This document shows, piece after piece, positions 15,138 to 23,710 of a stretch of 64,000 nt of DNA (positions are counted from its first letter, which is position 1; every line of letters begins with the position of its first letter). The stretch is from Desulfomonilaceae bacterium (GTDB lineage Bacteria > Desulfobacterota > Desulfomonilia > Desulfomonilales > Desulfomonilaceae), in contig JBAZSD010000011.1 of the NCBI GenBank assembly GCA_041662605.1, positions 62,001-126,000 of the forward strand, in the 5' to 3' direction. Made by a program: the position numbers and the translations under genes. The notes beneath the pieces were generated by a model. That model was given only the letters and a program-made list of their open reading frames with translations. It was not told the origin of the DNA and did not search any database.

Positions 15138-17150
15138 TCATTGACTGCCGCCAATTTCTATGGCTGTCGGTGGATGGAAAATTATCTCTACCTCGGAGAT
15201 CGACTCCACTTTACCCAAAAGCACAACTATGTCATCGGCGAGGATTTCCTGATTCGCCGATGGATTGGAGATGAAGTCCGTTCCCCTTATGATGGCGAGA
15301 ACCGTCACGCCGTATTTCTTCCTGATTTCAAGGTTGCTGATAGTACTTCCAACTGCCTGCGCGCCGTCTTTTACCCGAACTGTTGATATTTCGGTCCCGG
15401 ATATTTTCAAAGGGAGGTCCGATACGGTTGCCGGTTTGTGCGACGGACTTCTTAACATTCTGTAATGATTTGACCTAACCTGCGTCACAAACCTGTAGAT
15501 ATCTTCTCGAGGCGTCAGGTATTTCCTGAGAACCCGCACCAGGATTTCTATGGACGCCTCGTACTCTTCCGGCACGACTTCGTTGGCTCCAAGGACGCAC
15601 AAGGGTTCTATTTCAGACACGAATCTGGTCCGTGCTATGATGTGGACCGCTGAGTTCAATCGACGGGCGGCATCAATAATACGCCGGGTTGCCCCTGGAT
15701 CAGAAATCATAATTACAAGAGCCCTTGCGCGAGCGACACCGGCGTGTCTCAATACTGGACCGGTTGTAGCGTCACCGTAATAAATAGGCTGTCCTTTGGA
15801 GGCTTCCCTGCGAACAGTGTCTGGATTCAGTTCTATTATTACCCTTGGAATATTAGCGGCAGCAGCTACGTGGGATAGATTTTGCCCACCGAGACCAAAC
15901 CCGATGATTACAAGGTGGTCTTTGTGTCTCGGGATATTTTGCCGTTCCGCTGTCTTGGAAAATCCTCTTTTTATGATCTTGGGGACAGGAATAGAAAGAA
16001 CGATCGCTGCGAGTCGATTCCCGGAGTCAATCAGGAAAGGAGCGGCGATCATGGTCATGATTGATAACCCCAGGAAAAGCTGATAGGCGCTTTGGTCAAT
16101 CAGACCCAATCCGGAACCGGTTTCTGACAATACGAAAGAGAATTCTCCAACCTGACTCAAAGCCACTCCGGTCAAGACAGCGGTTCTCAACGGTAGTCCC
16201 AGCGCCATGGCGGAAGTCGCCGCTGTCAGGAATTTGGCTACAATTACGATCAGAGTCACACCTGTTACAGTTACTACATTATTAAGGACAAATCTTATGT
16301 CCAGAAGCATGCCGATGGAGACAAAAAAGAAACTGGTAAACAAATCCTTGAAAGGTAAAATGTCCCCAAGGGCCCGCTCGCTAAATTCGGATTCCGAAAC
16401 GATGAGGCCGGCTATGAAAGCCCCCAGGGCCAGTGAAAGACCTAGAGCGGATGTTAACCACGTAGCCCCGAGCGCGACAAGCACGATTCCCAACAGAAAC
16501 AACTGCCTGTTTCTAAGACGAGCGACTTGAAACAAAAATCTGGGAGCGATCCATTTAGTGGAAACCAATACAATGAGGGAAATGGCAATGGCTTTTAACG
16601 CCAGGACAAGCAGAGCAGTACCTAGAGACGAGCCCTTTCCCGCCATAATGGGAGTGGCAAGCATCATGGCCACTACCGCCACGTCCTGAAATATTAGTAT
16701 CCCCAGTGTTAGGCGTCCATGAGGGCTTTCGGTTTCGGCCCTTTGCTGCAATATTTTCAGGACTATGGCCGTGCTACTCAGAGACAGCAAAAAACCAAAG
16801 AAAATAGACCGGTTGCTATCCATCCCCATGAAGCCGGCCAATAGCGCTCCTGCCACGATGGAAAGCCCTACCTGTATTGCTCCACCCACCAGAACCATAG
16901 TCTTGATTTTGAACAGGCTCTTGAAGGAGAATTCAAGACCGATCGCAAACAACAGGCACACGACGCCGATCTCCGCCATCTGTTCCACCTGATGAGTGTT
17001 GTTTATCAAACCCATACAGTGGGGACCGGCTAGAATTCCAGTCAGCAGAAATCCAACGGTATCCGGGATGGCGAAACGATGGCAAATAAACGCCACCCCA
17101 AGAGCGAGCCCACAGATAACTACGATATCTCTAAGTAACGGAATTTCCAT
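15138..17150 (-). CDS. KefB/YbaL-type monovalent cation:proton antiporter with RCK domains
   Basis: 670 residues. Residues ~5-385 are a twelve-helix CPA2 exchanger with GILAGPHCMGL, LLFAIGLEFS and LILFQDVAVV-type motifs. Residues ~405-525 form a TrkA-N/RCK Rossmann domain (VIIGFGLGGQNL...IIELNP...YYGDA). Residues ~570-660 are a TrkA-C domain. Proteins of this layout exchange K+ or Na+ for protons under nucleotide control. It starts 8 bases after the HAD gene ends, so it belongs to the same transcript as the riboswitch-controlled genes. It is the second antiporter of that transcript. Confidence 0.87.
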   Translation of the reverse strand: MEIPLLRDIVVICGLALGVAFICHRFAIPDTVGFLLTGILAGPHCMGLINNTHQVEQMAEIGVVCLLFAIGLEFSFKSLFKIKTMVLVGGAIQVGLSIVAGALLAGFMGMDSNRSIFFGFLLSLSSTAIVLKILQQRAETESPHGRLTLGILIFQDVAVVAMMLATPIMAGKGSSLGTALLVLALKAIAISLIVLVSTKWIAPRFLFQVARLRNRQLFLLGIVLVALGATWLTSALGLSLALGAFIAGLIVSESEFSERALGDILPFKDLFTSFFFVSIGMLLDIRFVLNNVVTVTGVTLIVIVAKFLTAATSAMALGLPLRTAVLTGVALSQVGEFSFVLSETGSGLGLIDQSAYQLFLGLSIMTMIAAPFLIDSGNRLAAIVLSIPVPKIIKRGFSKTAERQNIPRHKDHLVIIGFGLGGQNLSHVAAAANIPRVIIELNPDTVRREASKGQPIYYGDATTGPVLRHAGVARARALVIMISDPGATRRIIDAARRLNSAVHIIARTRFVSEIEPLCVLGANEVVPEEYEASIEILVRVLRKYLTPREDIYRFVTQVRSNHYRMLRSPSHKPATVSDLPLKISGTEISTVRVKDGAQAVGSTISNLEIRKKYGVTVLAIIRGTDFISNPSANQEILADDIVVLLGKVESISEVEIIFHPPTAIEIGGSQ

Positions 17151-17157
17151 CTATGTC

Positions 17158-17910
17158 TTACAGTCTTGATCCGAGGAATTCGTCAATGACGTGAGTCAGA
17201 TCCATGAAATCAAATTTCATCTCCTGCTCCAAATTGCGTGTTTCGTCTGGAGCATAACTTATGCCGAAACGTTGATCTATTTGGATTTCTTTCTCTTCGC
17301 AGTATTTGGTGAGAGAAACTTTTGTCATGGAGCCTACAATGAGGGCTCCCACTGAAGCGCCCCATTGAAAGTGCGGCCCATCTCCTCCGCTGTCTCCAAT
17401 TACAATCACTCTGTTGCTTGGAACTCCGACCGAACTGGCCGCAGCCTCAGTATTCCTGGGTTTGTCCTGTATGTTTTTGACGGTGAATCGATACCGAGAT
17501 TGGTTCTGGTCGTCAGGATAACTGATTAGAGGATTGGCCGCTACCAGAGGAACTTCGGTTATGAGTTTCTTTTCTATGGCCCTTTGAAAGAAACCCTGCA
17601 TCCCCGTGGTATTGATCATGAAAAGTATGTCCCTGGTCTTGGCCCATTCGATGAATTCAAGCACCCCACGATAGATGGAAAAAGACGTGTCCAGGAAATT
17701 ATCCATCTGCGACGTGGAAAAAGGTTCAGGCAGCAAATCGCCAATTCTGCTGACAGCAAGCTCCAGTGATATCCTGTTGCCGGTATACTCTCTGAAAATA
17801 GAGCTCAACTCAGGCCCCATCTCTGGATAGGCGTACGCAATGGGATCAAAAGGCCCGCTGGGCGCAAGACACTCATTCCAGTCCGAGGAAATCAAGGCCC
17901 TGTATTTCAT
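17158..17910 (-). CDS. HAD superfamily hydrolase
   Basis: 250 residues with HAD motifs in order: motif I SSDWNECLAP, with nucleophile Asp but Asn where DxD phosphatases have the second Asp; motif II MINTTGM; a Lys in the KNIQDK region for motif III; and motif IV IGDSGGDGPH. A phosphatase or related phosphotransfer role is most likely; the altered motif I makes a general acid/base difference possible. It sits between UspA and the KefB-like antiporter in the riboswitch-headed operon. Fluoride inhibits many phosphoryl-transfer enzymes, so a repair role is conceivable but unproven. Haloacid dehalogenase activity is not supported, because motif IV is of phosphatase type. Confidence 0.75.
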   Translation of the reverse strand: MKYRALISSDWNECLAPSGPFDPIAYAYPEMGPELSSIFREYTGNRISLELAVSRIGDLLPEPFSTSQMDNFLDTSFSIYRGVLEFIEWAKTRDILFMINTTGMQGFFQRAIEKKLITEVPLVAANPLISYPDDQNQSRYRFTVKNIQDKPRNTEAAASSVGVPSNRVIVIGDSGGDGPHFQWGASVGALIVGSMTKVSLTKYCEEKEIQIDQRFGISYAPDETRNLEQEMKFDFMDLTHVIDEFLGSRL

Positions 17911-17972
17911 GGTCTATCTCCAAACGATGACATCTCGCTAAATATTCGTAGTCAATCCAATTTTGCGCTGAT

Positions 17973-18395
17973 TTACTTTACAATCAATACAGTGCAGGGA
18001 GAAAATCTCGTTATATTTCTGGATGTTCCGCCCCAAATCCGTTCGAATATCCTGCTGTGACCGGTAAATCCCACAATCACAAGATCGAATCCTCCGTCAG
18101 TAGCGAGATCTATAATGCTGTCAACCGCGTGACCAGCGGTTATATGAGTGGTCAAGTTGATCCCGGCCTCATCGGCCAAGTCCTCCGCTTCTTCGTTAAG
18201 CTTTTGGAAATAAGCGTCTTTCTGAAGTTTTACCTCAGCGAACTCCCCGATTGTAGCTACGTAATGAGGGAGGTCCACTTCGACACATATCGAATGCAAC
18301 TCAGATTTGAAAATGGCGGACATTTCCACGGCAACTCTTAGCGCTTTTCTTGAACCTTCCGAGCCGTCAAAGGCGACCAATATTTTCTTGTACAT
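17973..18395 (-). CDS. Universal stress protein, UspA family
   Basis: A 140-residue single-domain Usp with the N-terminal MYKKILVAFDGSEGSRKAL and the ATP-binding G-x2-G-x9-GS/T loop near the C terminus, here GFTGHSRIFERIWGGTS. AGGAGG precedes the ATG with 4-5 bases spacing. It lies 13 bases after the antiporter gene, so it is co-transcribed behind the fluoride riboswitch. From memory, Usp genes occur among genes associated with this riboswitch class. Confidence 0.88.
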   Translation of the reverse strand: MYKKILVAFDGSEGSRKALRVAVEMSAIFKSELHSICVEVDLPHYVATIGEFAEVKLQKDAYFQKLNEEAEDLADEAGINLTTHITAGHAVDSIIDLATDGGFDLVIVGFTGHSRIFERIWGGTSRNITRFSPCTVLIVK

Positions 18396-18408
18396 TTTTA
18401 CCTCCTGT

Positions 18409-19566
18409 TTAGGAATTCGGCGATTTTTTCCATGAATGAGAAGCGTCAGCCTTATTGGGCTGAAAAAACCACTGGGCTATAAGTGTCGGGACAACGGCGC
18501 TGGCAATCACGACGGTAACCAGGATTGTGTATTGTTCCTGACTGATAATTCCTCGATTATAACCAAAAAGAGCGGATATGCTTCCAAACGTTAACCCTGT
18601 GCTCATGAGAAGTGTGGTGTACATCCCTATCCGGGATTTAAACCTGAAAAATTCGGCCATAGGATACACCCCCAAGAATTTGGCGGCTATCTTTACACCT
18701 AACAAAATCAGGATCAATTCGAATCCATGCAACATGGCCGATAAGGAAATAATTGATCCCGCTTTCAGAAAATAGAAGGGCGTCAGGAGCGCAAAGGTAG
18801 CGGTCCGTAAATGGCGAACCATTTGCGGGTTTTCTTTGAATATCCCCGCGACCACAAGGCCAAGCAAATAAGCGGGCAATACAGCCTCACTATTTGCGTG
18901 TGTCGCCAGCCATCCCAATCCAACAAGGAGTAAAAAGAGAAATTTAATTTCCGGTTCACTAACATGTCCGCCAAAAGTTCTGAAAAACCATCTGGTAAAA
19001 CCTTGTGTAGCCAGCAACACGAGCGTGGTGAGGAATACGAAAATCGCCAGCCATATATTATAATGAGCGAACAGGACGCCCAAAGCCACGACGGTTCCGA
19101 GATCCGTGACAAAACAAGCGGCAAGAATTATCTTACCCAAGTTCGTTTGATTCAGCCCTGTTTCGACCATCACAGCGTAAACAACAGCCACCGAAGTTGT
19201 GGATAGCGCAACTCCGCAAATCTTTGAAGCGTCGGCGCTCCAACCTGCCACATAATATGCGTAAGCCATCGCTCCAAGGAAAGGTAGCAAAAAACTTACT
19301 ACGCCGATTGCGACGCTTTCTTTACCATACTTTTTAAGAATTTCCGGCTCAATTTCAGCTCCAGCCAGAAATGTCAAAAGAATCGCGCCAAAGCCCGAGA
19401 GGAAGCTTATCCATTCAACCTTGGGGTCCAGGCCCAGAAAATTTCCGCCGATGACGCCAACGCAAATTTCCACAAGCGCCACGGATATGGCAGTCCTGAT
19501 TGATATAATACTTGCGACAAGAGCCAGCCCAAGCCATATCGTCGCCACATACCATGTTTGCTCCAT
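18409..19566 (-). CDS. CPA2-family cation:proton antiporter controlled by the fluoride riboswitch
   Basis: 385 residues, about twelve membrane helices, no RCK domain. Na+/H+ exchanger features include FLAGAEIEPE (cf. NapA/KefB cores) and VVYAVMVETGL. AGGAGAT lies 4 bases before the ATG. It is the first gene after a fluoride-type riboswitch and terminator, so its transcription should rise when fluoride accumulates. It could export fluoride, restore pH (fluoride enters as HF and releases protons) or exchange Na+. The dedicated fluoride exporters CrcB/Fluc and CLC-F are absent from the window. Confidence 0.82.
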   Translation of the reverse strand: MEQTWYVATIWLGLALVASIISIRTAISVALVEICVGVIGGNFLGLDPKVEWISFLSGFGAILLTFLAGAEIEPEILKKYGKESVAIGVVSFLLPFLGAMAYAYYVAGWSADASKICGVALSTTSVAVVYAVMVETGLNQTNLGKIILAACFVTDLGTVVALGVLFAHYNIWLAIFVFLTTLVLLATQGFTRWFFRTFGGHVSEPEIKFLFLLLVGLGWLATHANSEAVLPAYLLGLVVAGIFKENPQMVRHLRTATFALLTPFYFLKAGSIISLSAMLHGFELILILLGVKIAAKFLGVYPMAEFFRFKSRIGMYTTLLMSTGLTFGSISALFGYNRGIISQEQYTILVTVVIASAVVPTLIAQWFFQPNKADASHSWKKSPNS

Positions 19567-19620
19567 CTTAATCTCCTATCGAACCAGGGTCTGACTGTTC
19601 ATGAATCACAACCGGTCTCC

Positions 19621-19735
19621 AAAAATGAAAAACCCACCGGATGGTGGGATCTAAAGGCGCTCTCCCACCGCTATACTACGCGGTAGGAGTCATCATCTCA
19701 AACGAAGCTTTTTGGGAGGACTCCATCCTCTTGCT
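19621..19735 (-). promoter_or_regulatory. Fluoride riboswitch (crcB motif) with terminator expression platform
   Basis: Read on the minus strand. P1 is GAGG-AUGGAGU-CCUC (19730 down to ~19716). An A-rich joiner and short P3 (AAGC-UUC-GUUU) follow, then GAUGAUGACUCCUACCGC. The GGAGU of the P1 loop pairs with ACUCC to form the pseudoknot, as GGCAU/AUGCC does in the P. syringae aptamer. The platform has three exclusive helices: CUCCUACCGC with GCGGUGGGAG (10 bp, destroys the pseudoknot), GGUGGGA with UCCCACC (antiterminator), and CCACC with GGUGG(G) plus U-run (terminator). Ligand binding holds CUCC in the aptamer, so the predicted logic is ON with fluoride. P3 is shorter than in studied examples. 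Confidence 0.85.
19624..19648 (-). terminator. Riboswitch-controlled intrinsic terminator
   Basis: CCCACC-AUCC-GGUGGG followed by UUUUUC on the minus strand. The 5' arm can instead pair with the upstream GGUGGGA, giving an antiterminated state. Confidence 0.8.
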
Positions 19736-19743
19736 TTTGCTGA

Positions 19744-19772
19744 TGGTTACACACTTGTTTTGACCAAGTCAA
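19744..19772 (-). promoter_or_regulatory. Candidate promoter for the riboswitch operon
   Basis: Minus strand TTGACT (19767-19772), 17 bases, TAACCA (19744-19749); a 15-base spacer to TGTAAC is the alternative. It would start transcription just before the aptamer. The -35 overlaps a small inverted repeat TTGAC-CAA-GTCAA. Confidence 0.35.
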
Positions 19773-19795
19773 TTACTTCGGTTATAGGTCAAATT

Positions 19796-21574
19796 TCATA
19801 CCGGAATACGGATTGTGAACACGCTGCCCTGGCCAACTCCACTGGTGACATCAATCTTGCCGGAATGCAAATTCACAATGTGTCTGGCGATCGATAACCC
19901 GAGGCCGGCTCCTCCTGTTCTTCTATCACGGCCTCTGTCAACACGGAAAAATCTCTCGAAAATTCTTGGGAGTTGATCAGACGGAATTCCAGTTCCCTTG
20001 TCCTGAACTTGAATAATGACTTCCTGATCAACCTGTTTAGCTGAAATAGACACTTCCGAATCTCTTGAGCTGTACTTGATCGCATTGTCCACCAGATTGG
20101 ACAAAGCCTGTTCAAACAGCGGTCTGTTCATCATAATTGTTATGGACTCGTCGCAATCGACAACCATCTTGACGCCTTTGTCCGTAGTTGGAGTGTCCAG
20201 AAATCTTACAACAGACTGGACGACATCGCAAACTGAAGCCGATTCCAGCTTCATGGCCCCGAGATCAGCGTCCTGTTCCACTCGGGATAACTTGAGCAGG
20301 TCTTCTATTATGTTGGTCAACCTGTCGGTATGCTTTATAGCTATATCCAGGAAACGTTCAGCCGTAGCGCGATCATTAATCGCTCCATCCTTCAAGGTTT
20401 CCAAAAAACCCTTTATGGATGTGACCGGTGTTTTCAACTCGTGTGATACATTCGCCACAAAGTCTTTCCGTATTTGGTCAATGGCCTTCAGCCTGGAAAT
20501 GTCATTCATTACGATGAGCGCTCCAGCAGGTTTGCCCTGAGGATCAGAAATCTGGGCGCCGTGGGCCTGGAGAATCCTATCCGGATTTCCGATAACGGTT
20601 AATTCTTCTTCAATTGGCGCCGCACTCGATAGCGTCCTTGTCACAAACTGATTCAAGCCCGTGTTTCTAACAGCTTGAAGGAGGTTTCTTCCTTCCGCGT
20701 TCTCGAAAACAGTCTGTAAAATATTTTCAGCGGCCTGGTTCATTCGAACTATTCTTTTTTTCTGGTCCACAACCACTACCGCTTCGACCATCTCGGCGAG
20801 TAATGATTCGAGTTCATTTTTCTGTCTGGTCATTATGTCCAGACGTTCGCGAAGCTGTCCAACCATGTCGTTTATGGAAGCTGCCAGTTCAGCGATTTCT
20901 CTGGCCCCGCCCGGTTGTAGTGTTACTTGACCAAAGTCCCCTTTCGCGAATCTTTCAGCCGCGTCCCTGATCTCGGCGATAGGTTTATTGATTCGATTGG
21001 CGAGTAGAAGGCTTATGATTCCTACAGCCACTATTAGGAACAGGATCATGGCGCCGAGCTTGACATAAAATCCCTTGATGATTTGACTCAATCGCTCTGA
21101 AGGAGTTGACACTCGAATTATTCCTTGGAGTTTACCGTCCCTTATGACCGGAATGGCCACGTAAACCATATCAGTGTTGACGGTAAAACTGTATCGTGTT
21201 GATGCGCCAATGGACCCGGCCATGGCCGCTTTGACTTCCGGTCTGGTCGCATGGTCTTCCATCCTTGAAGGCGATGATTCTGAGTCCCCCAGAACAACGC
21301 CGTCAGGCGCCATTACGGTTATTCTGTAACGAGTCTCAGCGGTTAGCCTGTCGCACAGAGCGTCAATCTCTTGAATATTACGTTCGGAAAGTTTGGGGCC
21401 GATAATTTCCGCAACCATCTGAGCCTGTTTCTTGAGGCTTTCTGAGATGGTATAAGATTGTAGTTTACGTAACTCTATTAGAGCGAAATAACCCAAAAAA
21501 AGCAGTCCCAATACCAAAACTACCATATGTGAGCTATAGAAGCGCCAGAGTAATGTGGATTTGTCGGATGACAT
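19796..21574 (-). CDS. PhoR-like membrane sensor histidine kinase
   Basis: 592 residues: helix ~13-33, periplasmic sensor ~34-165, helix ~168-190, HAMP ~190-245, PAS ~255-360, HisKA with SHELKTPVTSIKGFLETL, then HATPase with N-box NLVDNAIKYSS and G-boxes DKGTGIP and GGAGLGLSIAR. This is the standard PhoR/WalK order. It follows the PhoU-like and Pit genes on the same strand (115-base gap), which supports a role in phosphate control. No response regulator gene is adjacent. The ribosome-binding site is weak. Confidence 0.85.
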   Translation of the reverse strand: MSSDKSTLLWRFYSSHMVVLVLGLLFLGYFALIELRKLQSYTISESLKKQAQMVAEIIGPKLSERNIQEIDALCDRLTAETRYRITVMAPDGVVLGDSESSPSRMEDHATRPEVKAAMAGSIGASTRYSFTVNTDMVYVAIPVIRDGKLQGIIRVSTPSERLSQIIKGFYVKLGAMILFLIVAVGIISLLLANRINKPIAEIRDAAERFAKGDFGQVTLQPGGAREIAELAASINDMVGQLRERLDIMTRQKNELESLLAEMVEAVVVVDQKKRIVRMNQAAENILQTVFENAEGRNLLQAVRNTGLNQFVTRTLSSAAPIEEELTVIGNPDRILQAHGAQISDPQGKPAGALIVMNDISRLKAIDQIRKDFVANVSHELKTPVTSIKGFLETLKDGAINDRATAERFLDIAIKHTDRLTNIIEDLLKLSRVEQDADLGAMKLESASVCDVVQSVVRFLDTPTTDKGVKMVVDCDESITIMMNRPLFEQALSNLVDNAIKYSSRDSEVSISAKQVDQEVIIQVQDKGTGIPSDQLPRIFERFFRVDRGRDRRTGGAGLGLSIARHIVNLHSGKIDVTSGVGQGSVFTIRIPV

Positions 21575-21622
21575 ATATAGTACTTGCCTGACGAATTGGT
21601 CGCTAAGGTTAAAAACTTATCC

Positions 21623-21645
21623 CTTCGGGCAAAATTAAATTATAG
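21623..21645. repeat. 23-bp direct repeat, intergenic copy
   Basis: Identical 23-base sequence (begins CTTCGGGCAAAATT) to the one at 22016-22038 inside the PhoU-like gene. This copy lies in the gap between that gene and the PhoR-like gene. Homology does not extend beyond it. Confidence 0.7.
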
Positions 21646-21689
21646 CCGACGGGTCTGAGGAATATACGCTACGTAATTATAAATCGATC

Positions 21690-22358
21690 TCAACGGGCAA
21701 TCATAGCCCGCATCATATCAGAAGAATTCTCCAAATGATCAGCTATGTCTCCGGTTGTTTCGACCAAGCGCACAGTCAGAAAAAATGTCCTGGGGGGAAT
21801 CGACTCGTCTGCGCACAAACGTATAAAAATGGTCTTTTCAAGATCATCGGATTCTTTTTCCCGCCATCGTATTTCCCGTATCATGTCTTTGACCAACTGA
21901 CGGTCTTTTTCCGCCCGGCTGTTAAAATAGGTGTGCGCCCTGAGCACCATCTCCGGCATAAGGCCTACGTAATCACCAACTTCTTTCGCTAACGTGATGT
22001 AGTCCTTTTGTATGTCTTCGGGCAAAATTAAATTATAGTATGACATCCAGTACAAAGCATTCTTGATGCAATCAATGACCTTGTCCGCCTCGCGTAAAAA
22101 CGCAAAAAACACCGATTTATCTACAGGCATTAACAGCGAAGCCGGCAAGTGGGCCCTTATGTTTCGTTTAATCCTGTCAGCCTCGGCTTCAAGATCTCTA
22201 ATTTCATCCTTGAGTATCTCAAACTGGTCTCTATCCCCACCGAAATAGCTCTTGATGGCTGTGACGAAAAGAGGCCCGCATTGCGCAATCCTCACTGAAT
22301 GCTTAAACACATTTTCGAACGGCGACACCCTAAACAGGGTCGTTAGAGGATTTCTCAT
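21690..22358 (-). CDS. PhoU-like (DUF47) phosphate transport accessory protein
   Basis: An all-helical protein of about 222 residues of the DUF47/PhoU_div group, which usually accompanies Pit-type transporters. Recognisable stretches are FEILKDEIRDLEAEADRIKR, an E/D-rich metal-binding-type helix, and READKVIDCIKNALYW. I take the ATG at 22358 after AGGTG rather than the TTG one codon earlier. The gene begins in the last bases of the Pit gene, so the two are translationally coupled. Expected role: regulating phosphate uptake through the transporter. Confidence 0.85.
   Translation of the reverse strand: MRNPLTTLFRVSPFENVFKHSVRIAQCGPLFVTAIKSYFGGDRDQFEILKDEIRDLEAEADRIKRNIRAHLPASLLMPVDKSVFFAFLREADKVIDCIKNALYWMSYYNLILPEDIQKDYITLAKEVGDYVGLMPEMVLRAHTYFNSRAEKDRQLVKDMIREIRWREKESDDLEKTIFIRLCADESIPPRTFFLTVRLVETTGDIADHLENSSDMMRAMIAR
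22016..22038. repeat. 23-bp direct repeat, copy inside PhoU-like gene
   Basis: Same 23 bases as 21623-21645. Here they are part of the coding sequence. Confidence 0.7.
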
Positions 22359-22361
22359 CAA

Positions 22362-23600
22362 TCACCTGCCTATAAAAATAGTAGAAAGAATAAAATATAT
22401 CACAGCGCATGTTACAGCAGCGACCGGCACAGTAATTATCCAATAGAGCATAATTTTCCACAGTACTCCCAAATCTAGAGCGGCCAAGCCTCGAGCTAAA
22501 CCTACTCCAATATAGGCCCCTACGGCCGCGTGGGTGGTGGAAACCGGCAGTCCCAACATTGAGGCGATGAGTATAAAGGTCGCAGCCGAAAACTCGACGG
22601 TAAAACCTCGTATATTGTTAAGCTCTGTAATTTTGGATCCAACTGTTTCGATGACCCGGTATCCCCACGTACAGATACCGACGCAAATCATTGAGCCCCC
22701 AAATGCTAGCATCCAGACCGGTATAGGAGAAGATTCCGCTGTTGTTCCCGTAGAGTAGATGAAATAAACACCAGCCAGCGGCCCCATGGCGTTAGCGACA
22801 TCATTTGCGCCATTTCCAAAAGCAACGTAGCAGGCTGTCATCACCTGCAGATACCGAAAAATTTTGTCGCCTTCCCCGAGAGAACTGTTTCCTCTTCTTA
22901 ACAATATGCCCAATCCAATTTTGAAAACCATGTAACTTGCAATCCCAACGCCTAAAGACGCGATAAAAGCTCCAGTTACACTCAGACCAATTTTGCTTCC
23001 TAACGGAGTGTCAAGTAACAGAGACAGGGTCATTATGCTGAGAGTAGCAGCTATCAAGATGGGAGTTGTCCTGGCAACCCCGCCCGTAGTGTCCATTCTC
23101 GCAAGCACCGCTTTGTCGATGAACCGGAACATTACGAAAGCGCCCGCCGCAGTTAATAGTGGGGAGAGGATCCACGAAGTCACGATGTATATCACTTGCT
23201 TCCAATTGACAGCGGACAATCCTCCGGCTACGATCCCAAACCCGATCATTGCCCCTACAATGGAATGGGTAGTAGAAACTGGAAGATTCTGGTACGTGGC
23301 GAGGCATACCCAGAGTGAAGCGGAAAGGAGGGCTGACAACAGCCCGAGCAAAATTATCTGGGGGTCCCCTATGACCTGAGAATGGACGATGCCTTTCCTT
23401 ATGGTCTGCGCAACGTGCGACCCAACCAGAGATGAGCCGAGGAACGTGAGCACTGTCGCGAGCACCAAGGCTTGACGTAACGTGATGGCGCGAGCGCCAA
23501 CCGACGAGGCCATGGAATTAGCCACATCGTTCGCCCCTATGTTCCATGCCATGTAGGCCCCGGCAAAAATGCTGAGGCCGAGAAGATAATAATCCGACAT
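22362..23600 (-). CDS. pit: Low-affinity inorganic phosphate transporter, Pit family
   Basis: A 412-residue membrane protein with the duplicated PHO4 signature: NIGANDVANSM near residue 21 and NGANDVANAMGPLAG near residue 260, and the matching VSTTHS and VSTTHA motifs. It moves metal-phosphate with protons or Na+. Overlap with the PhoU-like gene marks an operon. In sulfate reducers some Pit relatives (PiT/CysP) carry sulfate, but the DUF47 partner and PhoR-like kinase favour phosphate. Confidence 0.88.
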   Translation of the reverse strand: MSDYYLLGLSIFAGAYMAWNIGANDVANSMASSVGARAITLRQALVLATVLTFLGSSLVGSHVAQTIRKGIVHSQVIGDPQIILLGLLSALLSASLWVCLATYQNLPVSTTHSIVGAMIGFGIVAGGLSAVNWKQVIYIVTSWILSPLLTAAGAFVMFRFIDKAVLARMDTTGGVARTTPILIAATLSIMTLSLLLDTPLGSKIGLSVTGAFIASLGVGIASYMVFKIGLGILLRRGNSSLGEGDKIFRYLQVMTACYVAFGNGANDVANAMGPLAGVYFIYSTGTTAESSPIPVWMLAFGGSMICVGICTWGYRVIETVGSKITELNNIRGFTVEFSAATFILIASMLGLPVSTTHAAVGAYIGVGLARGLAALDLGVLWKIMLYWIITVPVAAVTCAVIYFILSTIFIGR

Positions 23601-23710
23601 TTGATTTATTGAAAAAAGCCTGTTGATATTAAGTCACTTCAGTTGGACTGGGTTGTCCAAGGAAGCCAAATCAGAATATCAGGAAAGGCGGCGCAATGAA
23701 CAGTAATTTT

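Noticed and set aside
16207..16530. 107-codon plus-strand frame opposite the KefB-like gene
   Set aside because: Antisense shadow with composition mirrored from the membrane protein.
17158..17910. Haloacid dehalogenase acting on fluorinated compounds
   Set aside because: Motif IV (GDSGGDGP) is of phosphatase type, and dehalogenase signature residues were not found.
19760..19772. FNR box TTGAC-CAA-GTCAA upstream of the riboswitch
   Set aside because: The spacer is 3 instead of 4 bases, which is off geometry for the family.
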